Positions 56,601-64,000 of a DNA stretch of 64,000 nucleotides are shown piece after piece (the stretch's first letter is position 1; every line of letters begins with the position of its first letter). The DNA is taken from the NCBI RefSeq assembly GCF_943734655.1, contig NC_071355.1, forward strand, positions 13,124,768 through 13,188,767. Reading direction: 5' to 3'. The position numbers and the translations under genes are program-made. The notes under the pieces are model-generated. The model was given only the letters and a program-made list of their open reading frames with translations, was not told the origin of the DNA and did not search any database. This stretch comes from Sabethes cyaneus (taxonomy: Eukaryota; Arthropoda; Insecta; Diptera; Culicidae).

Positions 56601-58200
56601 CACCGTTTGTAAACCTATTCATCAACTGGGCCGCGCTCGAAAATGCTCCCGTTACCCTACCAGGACCGGTGAGTGAGTGAACATCAGCTGACACGAACCG
56701 TGCCGAGATTCGCGTAAAATTAAAGCTCGATCGTGTGTACGCGGCTTTGCATCAGCCAGCCTTCCGTTCCGTGGGCAGATCAGTACGCCGGCCGCGACGA
56801 AGCAACATCCCTGGCGGTGATGCTGCAGCCGATGATGAAGACGATGCTCGAATTGGAAACGTCAATCATCTTACTGCACTGCTGGCTGGTTGGTTGGTTG
56901 GTTGGACACGCGGTCGGTCGCGTCCGTCGGTGCAATTGGGTCGGAGGCTTCAGAAGCTCAACAACACGCTCGACAACGTCTCGAACCGCTGAAGCCTGAG
57001 TTGAATGCTTTTCGATTATGCTTCGGTTTATGATTGACTTTCCACTTGCGCCGGAGAGGCCTTTTTATGCTCCTGGGAGCGAATAATTGACAAAACTTTA
57101 ATTTAAAATTCCACTTTGTCGTCAATGAGTTTATTTCAAATTAGAACATATTGCATTTCTAATGGCAGCGACCAGTCGTCACCGCTTGAATCAATAGTGA
57201 AACGTCATAAACCTATTTGAACCCGTAATGGAATGAAAATGAAATAGCAAAAGTGAGTGCTGGTGAAGAGATCAATAAAATAGTATAACAAGCCCGGAGA
57301 ACCATTTTACGACTCGCTTATCAAAGTGAGACCAGGCAGGACCACTGCATCCCGGCAGCAGGTAGCTAATTGATTTACGGCCCCCTGCCCGGCCCGACGA
57401 CGGCCGACGGGTAGGAAATCGACTTAGGTCAGTTCGTTACACTGTTTATTACTCTAGCGGATACTTGACAATTGAACCAGAAAATTACTTCGAGATGCGC
57501 CGGAGACCGTTGTTTAGTTTTATTCATTTCCGGGCGCTTTATTGACGCCAGCCGCCAGCCGCTCCGTGGCAAGAATGCAATCAGGAACCCTCTCAGACGG
57601 ATTAAGTGACTTTTTCGATGATGCGTTTCCCGTTGCTTTCTGATGTAATTTTTATTGGAACGCCGGGCGTACTTTGTCAGTCATTCCGTTGGTCGCCCCG
57701 GGGCTGCCAAAGGCGCGCCCGAGCCGTCCATTTGTTTCAAAATCAATGACCATAAATTAATTTTATTGCCCATTAACCCGATATTTGATTATAATCATTT
57801 GATTTATATTATTTATTTATGTTTATTCACTTGCTCGTCGCGATCCGTGCGGGATTCTCAGATAAATTACACACTGGCAGTCATTTAGTGGAAAAACGAC
57901 CGTGCAAAGTATTGGAATTTAGAGACTGGACTGGTTTGTCCCAGGCCGCGCAGCGCAGCGCAGCGCCTAGAATGGGAATTGCACTATTGAACGTCGGTTG
58001 ATGACAGTGACGAAGCTTCGATGGCCATTTATTACGGTCTCAGGCTCGGGCTACGGAATAAAGTGCTCGATCGAATTGAATTACATTGGAGAAATCGTTA
58101 TTTAGAAACGACGTTTGACGTGTATTTAGTCTAGATTTATGGGATCTCTTCACCGCATAGCACTGTCACAGTCAATGACACTCTGGGAAGCTTAGGCTTA
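56600..58200. other. GC-richer unique block
   Basis: Same style as the other four unique blocks: GC-rich segments, a GGTT run (56,885-56,904), a GCGCA run (57,945-57,965) and AT-rich homeodomain-like strings (CATAAATTAATTTTATTG near 57,750 and TATTATTTATTTATG near 57,806). A GGACCGGTGAGTGAGTG string at 56,662 resembles a splice donor, but no credible exon pair is visible. Possibly regulatory, by inference only. Confidence 0.35.
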
Positions 58201-59330
58201 GTGACCTACAAGTGAGCAATTCAATGTTGAATTCTCCTTCAAATAGTAGTAAGTTTTGAACATTCCAGTGGGTTTCTGAGTCTGAGAACTCGGTCGCCGT
58301 ATGTTAGAATCTCAACCGAGGCGAATGTCCGAGTTATTGGGATCATAACACTAGCCTCTCGGTCGGTTATTTCTCAACCCACGGATCTCATAGTTTAGCA
58401 AAAACTAATAAACTAGTTAGTGATAAGTGTGTCTTTGAACGGCCTTCGCTATTTTTTCTTTTCCCGCTTTTTCCACTTCACACTTTATTTCTTCCTTAGA
58501 GATTTATAATTACATGACGTCTTCTACAATTTTCCCGTCTATTGTATATTGCCACTATAAAAGAATTCGAAAAGTGCCGACTTCATTCATAAATCGTATG
58601 AAGTTTGAAATATGAAGTTACTGCAAATTGGTAATAAACGTACCGCCGGTCGTAGTGCTGGAAAATTTTATTCAACTTCCATCGTTGTTTCATCATGATA
58701 TCCATTCGGGCTTTTCTTTTATTATAATTTTACGCAGCCGGTTCTTAAGTATTCTATATGATCATTGACATTAGATGTTTAGAAATCTAAGGCAGCTCGC
58801 ATGAAATTATGAATGGCTTAATTCAGCATAATCGCAATCGCAGAGGCTGTGTTAGTTTATTGACCAAATAGTTTTCTAATTATGTTTGGTCGTACTTAGA
58901 AAAACTGTTATCACGGGGAATGTCCCGGTCCCCGGTTGAGAAACAGGTTTCGTTTTATGGCTATATCTTTTGATCGTGTCATCCAGTTTGGAATCTTTCT
59001 GAAGCTTTTTTCCTTGAAAACACAAAAGAAACTGCAAAATTTAAAACATGGTGGTGGTGTTAGAAAAAAGTGTCCCCAGTTGTGAAAGACTACAAAAAAT
59101 CCCTAAAGAACGGAATAAAATAAAGAAATTAACAACATTTATTAACAAAAATTAGTCGTATAGTAGTTAATCGTACAGTACGTTATATACTAGAAACTGA
59201 GTATGGAATTGGATTTGAAATCAGATATGGAATTGGACTTAAAATAGGATTTAAATTAGACTTTAAATTGGATTCGTTTATTTTTACCATATCCGACTAC
59301 GTCGCACAGATTACTAACTCATTGCTAATT
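58201..59330. other. AT-rich sequence, nothing recognised
   Basis: GGGGAATGTCCCGGTCCCCGG at 58,916 recalls the end motif of the element at 127-1032, but no partner or TA-bounded element can be defined. A short patch of the 'GGACTTGAAATT' vocabulary lies at 59,205-59,280. Confidence 0.35.
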
Positions 59331-59338
59331 TAAATCTT

Positions 59339-60540
59339 TTAATCTAACACTGAATGCATTTCTAGACATCGTAAAATCAAACACATTACAAACATCATAC
59401 ATGAAGCCGTAGTATGTTCTGTGCAGCGGAATTGCAAATAATGGCGGAGCTCGGCGCATTCAACGTTTCCTGTAATGAGATCAAAGATAAATAGCCGCTG
59501 CTGTTTGAGTCGTCTGGCGGACAGTATCTCTAGGTTAATCAACTGACAACGGTCTGGATAACTTCAAAAATTAACGGGATCCCTCCAGCCCAAGTAACAA
59601 TTTCAAAGTCAGTTGGTTTTACTTGAATTTCATTAAGGCTTTTTTACGGTACTAATCATTACATCTGGTTTTATTGTGGTATTACGCAGAACCAAGAGGA
59701 TTCGAGTCAAAACACACGTATAGCTAGTTTATAGATATCTGAATTGGCCGTATTTACTTGAGCGTTCCGGAGGCTGTATATAAATAATAAATCTAACTAA
59801 ATTTCCCCTTGACTAATTAATCAACACATAAATGTTAGGAACGGTAACAAAGATCACGTAGCAATTGAACTAAAAGCAACTGGAATGATTTTGTTAGAAA
59901 TTGAGATTGACTAAATATATTTATTTTGTTAAAACAACCAGTTTTCGAACATTGCAAAATTTCACGTCGCGTTGATTTTATCCATCTGTCATATCAATGT
60001 GCACGATAAAATTTAATGCGCACATGCTGCAAACGAATAACAATGCTCAAAATTTTATTATATTTCTATGGAATATTTTATAATGGTCGCTATAAACCAA
60101 ATACGTCAGAATGATCTGACATTTCTGCTCACGGATGTATTTTCAAGTTGACAAAACTGGCGAACTGATTTAGCTTTTACCAGAGCGAAAAGCGAAAAAC
60201 CCAATTAAATTATGGCAGTGGCTGTCAAGCAGAAAAAGCCTAATCGGTTTTATTGCTGCTTTCAGCCGAACGTGATACAAATACTTGAGCTTAGAACCTG
60301 ATTCTTACAGAGGCTATGAAAACATTCTGAGGAGTGGGCCACTTGATCAGCAGGCAGTTTTATAGCGGTCAGCAGAAAGTTCTGGTGGAGCTTATAGTTT
60401 TATTAGCGGTTATATGAAATTATTCATGGAAACCACTATATAAACGTAATAAAACTCAGAATTGTTACTTAGGCAGGGAATCCGCCGCAAGGCGAATCGC
60501 AAAACTTTCTTCTGGATACGCTCAATCGCAAGGGATTGCG
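59339..60540 (-). pseudogene. Jockey/CR1-type RT C-terminal relic, interrupted
   Basis: On the minus strand, LAIERIQKKVLRFALRRIP (60,535-60,477) is followed by the inserted element 59589-60473, and the relic continues with RDPVNF... (59,588 downward) and INLEILSARRLKQQRLFIFD (59,527-59,468). The pattern matches the carboxyl region after the RT of jockey/CR1-like elements, also present at 62.1-62.5 and 63.0-63.6 kb (compare YRIEKVQSRFIRYALRLLPW there). Stops near 59,565 and an absent RT core mean it is a fragment. Confidence 0.75.
59589..60473. mobile_element. 885-bp inverted-repeat element with 3-bp duplication
   Basis: Ends CCCAAGTAACAATT and (reverse complement of right) CCTAAGTAACAATT. 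Flanking CAG at 59586-59588 and 60474-60476. Removing the element and one CAG restores RIPWRDPVNF in the minus-strand RT relic, so the 3-bp duplication is real. No transposase is recognised in the interior. A 3-bp duplication fits PIF/Harbinger-like or CACTA-like families, but the end sequence does not settle it. Confidence 0.85.
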
Positions 60541-60544
60541 TTAT

Positions 60545-60960
60545 TGGGGTAGGCGCCTAAACAGGAGATAACCCCGTTAGCATCCGATAGCCGGGGTGGC
60601 TCTTGCCGTATAAAGAATTCCTCTCCGCTGTACTCGGTCCTAGGCTACTCGTCGCCAATTCGTTTCTAGTCTTGACACATGCAAGTCGGCTTTAACCTAG
60701 TCGAGCCGTCTAGCACGTTGGGTCCCTCTATTCCTGGTGCCGGTGGGGTTCTTGAAGAGGACGTATTTGACCCAGCAACTCCTATCCCTACCTCCTCGTG
60801 GTACCAGTTGGAATACGAACAACCTCGGTGGAAACCAAGGTCGTATCAGGGAAGGAGCTGACAGGGAAGGAGGGCTCCATCGAGCTACGTTGGCTTTCCG
60901 GCGATGCTGTGGGGTTGGTTGCGGGCTTTACAAGCCTGAACCTTTTTTGGTGCGCATTAG
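60545..60960 (+). other. GC-richer fragment, possible retroelement 5' region
   Basis: Contrasts in composition with its flanks and begins just beside the RT relic. Phrases such as CTCCGCTGTACTCGGTCC and GGTGCCGGTGGGGTTCTTGA have the style of R1- or jockey-like 5' untranslated regions, but no ORF1 domain follows. The frames at 60,679 and 60,737 have no known motif. Identity is open. Confidence 0.3.
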
Positions 60961-61654
60961 CGGGAAAAATTGGTTAAGGTTTATGGAACCTTTGGGAGAG
61001 TTTCTTAAAATTCATATTTCGATGATAATAAAAATATTTCTATCGTCTAACGGAATTTAAATTTTGATTAACCCCCTAAATGTGAAATAAAATTTTAATT
61101 TTTGTTCAGTTTTAACATAACACATGGATGTATTCTACAAAGTTTTATAGCATATTATTGCAAGAAATTTTGCTGAAGACAGTAACTTTCTATCTCTTCA
61201 GCAAAGATAGAAAAATCCATATTTCACATATATTAAAAATCGTTAAAATCAGTTTTTCTATTCTAACTATTTTTGTAGTTGTTGTGTGACTTTTTCATGT
61301 ATTACAAAGTTCTACAAATAGTGAAAATACATAATATTGCTAAATGTAGTATACCTCTATCTTTGCTTGTTTAGCTAATTTTCACCCCGAATTACGAGCA
61401 AAAAAGGCATCATTTCATTCAAAAACTCTCCCAAGGGATTCAAAATAGTATCATGTAGCCGATAAGTTTTATAAATTATGTTTAAAAGCACAAAAGTTAA
61501 ACAATATTTATAGGCTGACAAAAGCTGGATAAAAAGCTGATAAAATCGGGGTTAGACAAAATCGGGAGCTGACAAAATCGGAACATTACCACATTGCATT
61601 CTCTAGTGATAAGCAGATATTTTACAGTTCAACGAGTTTACATCTTTAAATACC
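60961..61654. other. AT-rich sequence with a short AAAATCGG repeat
   Basis: Nothing coding. Around 61,520-61,585 a ~16-base phrase (GCTGATAAAATCGGG-like) occurs about three times, possibly the subterminal region of a lost element. Confidence 0.4.
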
Positions 61655-61656
61655 TA

Positions 61657-61763
61657 CCCAAGCAACAATTTGGGTTTTTTCCACTCTTATGATGGCATTT
61701 AAGACCAAAACTGATCTTGAAAACCACCATAAGAGTACAATAAAACTCACATTGTTGCTTGGG
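61657..61763. mobile_element. 107-bp MITE related to 59589-60473
   Basis: Left CCCAAGCAACAATTTGGGTT and reverse complement of the right CCCAAGCAACAATGTGAGTT. Arms of ~40 bases also share CTCTTATGRTGG. It is flanked by TA on both sides (61655-61656, 61764-61765). Its right arm resembles the right end of the 885-bp element (AACAATtctGAGTTTTATT), so the two probably belong to one family. No coding capacity. Confidence 0.8.
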
Positions 61764-61899
61764 TAATAAGTGTAAAGTTATCCTGTTAGTCTCGATCAAC
61801 TTTCTTTCACCAACTGAGCTGTCTGATTCCTGCTGCAGGTCACAAGCAACTATTTAGCTTATCCTTCAGGTTCCGGACGTCGAAAATTGGGGTGCTTTC

Positions 61900-62490
61900 A
61901 ATCAGACTGTTGGATTCATTTTGTTATTTGTTATTTATTTTGTGTACATTCATCGGACAAACAGTCTACATGAATACTTATAAACTAGGATATCACATAA
62001 TAATTTGTTACACGGTCACGAAAAAGGCTAGCACTAACATTGAAGGCAAACACTGGTTAAATAAAGAACACATCGCTCGAATGGGCTCATTTTGTGCATA
62101 ATCCGTTCTATACTGCTGAAGTCTCGTGAAGTCCCGGCGTCGAAGGGGTCGTGGCACTGCATTCCCCCAACAACAGTTTGCCGACAAAGACCGTCCTCTG
62201 AACGTTTCTTCGCTTTTGGAGGGTATCCATTGCCAGAAGTCTGCATCTTGCTTCGTACGGCGGTAGCTCATTTGGATTTCGCCAAGGAAGAAGTCTTAAA
62301 GCGTATCTGATGAATCTCGATTGAACTTTTTCAATTCTGTAGATCCAAATGCTACGGAAGGGACTCCAAACGATAGCTACTGTTTCCAACACCGATCGAA
62401 CTAACAAGGAAACATCACTATCGGTCACAGGCTTAGAGCTTAACCATAAACACCACAGTGTAGTCCTGTCGATCCAGAACATCACTGCAC
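61900..62490 (-). pseudogene. Jockey/CR1-type RT 3' end, copy A
   Basis: Minus strand from 62,485: ETVAIVWSPFRSIWIYRIEK then VQSRFIRYALRLLPWRNP, ELPPYEARCRLLAMDTLQKR and FVGKLLLGECSATTPS. After a frameshift near 62,130 it continues as YAQNEPIRAMCSLFNQCLPS. The end is followed by a typical short 3' UTR with ACAGTCTACAT and AATAAATAACAAAT in the 62,000-61,915 interval. It is the carboxyl region downstream of the reverse transcriptase; the polymerase core is missing by 5' truncation. Confidence 0.8.
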
Positions 62491-62940
62491 TGCTCGTATA
62501 GGTGTAGTCTATGGAACTTTTTTGAGAAAACTTAACTTGAAATTTGTATGGGAATGTGACTCAATGGAGGCGCATGGTACATGAATATCTTACATACACC
62601 CTCAAGTAACAGAACAAAAAGAAAATTATATTGATTGAAAAAGCATGATTTATTATGCAACAAGCGTTTCTTAAATTACTTTTTTGTCCACCTGGATGTG
62701 TTATTAAACTTGTCTTATACTAATAATTTGTTAATTGCGTTACAAGTTATTCGTTTACGATACAGGATGGATTTTTCTTTCTATTTAAGTAGATACTGTG
62801 GCATAATTGGGGCTAACTTCTCTGTTGGCAAACTTTCAACAATGTTTACAATACGTTTGCTGCTAGATAACAGAATAAAGCTTTCTTCTTTATCTTTTCT
62901 TTGTTACATATCATGTTGTATAAAACAGTAAGAAACAAAG
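62491..62940. other. AT-rich sequence between two retroelement copies
   Basis: No feature recognised. The 98-codon plus frame at 62,635-62,931 is hydrophobic and low in complexity, without a domain I know, and it lies in TE-dense DNA, so I do not call it. Confidence 0.35.
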
Positions 62941-62944
62941 TTCG

Positions 62945-64000
62945 TTTGTTGTATTAATTATTTGTCAAGATAAGCCCATTGCTATGAACGGTTTTCGATG
63001 GTCCCGCGAATAGTCCTACGAGTTAGGTGAAAGTCGAACCCAGCTGACACTTGGTTGAAAACTCGTTGTAGCCGGCCGATGTCCCCATTTGCTGTACAAT
63101 TTTTCTTTCGTAACGGTACTTAGAGGAACATTCTGTGCTACGAAGAGATCGTGGTTAAGCTCGTAGACTAATATGGTTGAAAGCCATGGGCAATCGACCC
63201 TCGCCATCAGAATATCAGCTACAAGGATTGCTCGGCACAGATTTCTCCTGGTTGCTAGGGTGTCCAGTCCAATTAGCATCAGGCGCTTCGTATCTTGAAA
63301 ACTGGAGCGGGTGCTTCCATGGCAGGCGACGGAGGGCGAATCAAATGAATTTGCGTTGTATTTTCTCTAACCGATCAACGCCGTTGAGATAATGGAGATT
63401 CCAGACCGCCGAGCTATATTCAAGCGTCGAATGGACAAGCGCGCAGTACGAATTCTTCAAGCAATGCATATTGTTGAAGCTTTTCGCAGTTCTTATGATT
63501 AGGTCAAGACTACGGGATACTTTAGCAACGATGTAGCTGATGTGCTGCTTGTAAGTGAGCTGTGAGTCAAGGAGAACTCCCAAGTCCTTGAGACAGGACT
63601 CTCTTTTAATCAGTTCGCCGACTGGACCCTAGATGATAGTTGAAAAGGATGCCGTTTTTTCCTGGAGAACGACACAACTGAACACTTGCTAATGTTCAGC
63701 ACCATTTTATTTTCGTTTCGTTTTTGGAAAGCGGCGTTTTCTACTTTATTGACCCCGAGATAGATCTTAAGATCATCAGCGAAGGAGAGCCTGAGTCCTC
63801 GTAGTGGAAAGTTTACATCGTTGAAGTATAGCACGAATATGAGCCTTGTGGAATACTGGATGTAACTCGCTCGCTAGATATTGATCTTCCGATTTTAACA
63901 TTCATATACCGATCAGCCAAATAGGACTTCAGCCAGAGAAGTAGGGTGCCGCCAAGTCCCATCCTGTCGAGTTTGGCAATCGAAATTTCATGATTTAACT
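62945..64000 (-). pseudogene. Jockey/CR1-type RT relic, copy B (runs off window)
   Basis: Minus strand from the window edge: LDRMGLGGTLLLWLKSYLAD, VKIGRSISS and SSIPQGS, then a deletion/frameshift at ~63,840 into VLYFNDVN and LSFADDLKIYLG (catalytic FADD, ~63,770). Next come NISKCSVVSFSRKK, LGVLLDSQLTYKQHISYI (~63,570), STLEYSSAVWNLHY, LEKIQRKFI, LIGLDTLATRRNLC and a stop near 63,016. The 3' trailer ends around 62,945. Frame changes at ~63,840, ~63,610 and ~63,330 make it a pseudogene. It carries more of the polymerase than copy A. Confidence 0.8.

Overview
The window looks like intergenic or very long intronic DNA from a repeat-rich insect, most likely a dipteran and plausibly a mosquito. 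The reasons are an R1-clade-like non-LTR element with three gag zinc knuckles, RTE and jockey/CR1-type reverse transcriptase relics, a DD37E-type Tc1/mariner transposase, Helitron-like elements with TC...CTAG ends, many TA-flanked short inverted-repeat elements, and very long (AC)n tracts. I found no host protein-coding gene, tRNA or rRNA that I can defend. Almost every open frame is a transposable-element (TE) relic, a shadow, or a by-product of simple repeats.

Layout. 1-5.1 kb: a TA-flanked inverted-repeat element, a degenerate ~45-bp repeat, a pogo-type MITE, and an R1-like element that kept gag and the 3' end but lost most of ORF2. 6.3-9.5 kb: a GC-richer unique block. 9.5-13.2 kb: AT-rich sequence. 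13.2-16.8 kb: a 421-bp pure AC tract, two opposed Helitrons and a long hairpin. 17.0-19.1 kb: a second R1-like copy carrying a MITE. 19.1-20.1 kb: a dimeric MITE. 20.5-22.5 kb: unique block. 22.56-29.0 kb: a ~6.4-kb heptamer satellite made of several homogenised 7-mers plus a diverged 'word soup', with one pogo-type MITE inside. 29.0-31.45 kb: unique block. 31.6-37.3 kb: small hairpin elements, a Tc1-type IR/DR end, and an RTE relic whose 3' part holds a 1.48-kb hAT element that itself holds a 225-bp hAT MITE. 39.1-40.1 kb: DD37E transposase relic. 40.67-44.86 kb: two Helitrons joined head to tail, the first carrying a Transib-like element. 45.2-47.6 kb: unique block. 48.3-50.3 kb: reverse transcriptase relics. 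50.3-53.7 kb: a degenerate repeat field split by a 967-bp foldback element. 54.1-56.3 kb: RTE relic, then a pogo-type element with a psq-like helix-turn-helix remnant, an RTE fragment and an AC tract. 56.6-58.2 kb: unique block. 59.3-64.0 kb: jockey/CR1-type relics, one split by an insertion with a 3-bp duplication.

The genes do not form a pathway; they form a stratigraphy. Several insertions sit in identifiable older elements, and removing the insertion plus one target-site copy restores a reading frame or matches an uninterrupted paralogue. This fixes boundaries and relative ages from one sequence. The five GC-richer unique blocks are the best candidates for host regulatory DNA.
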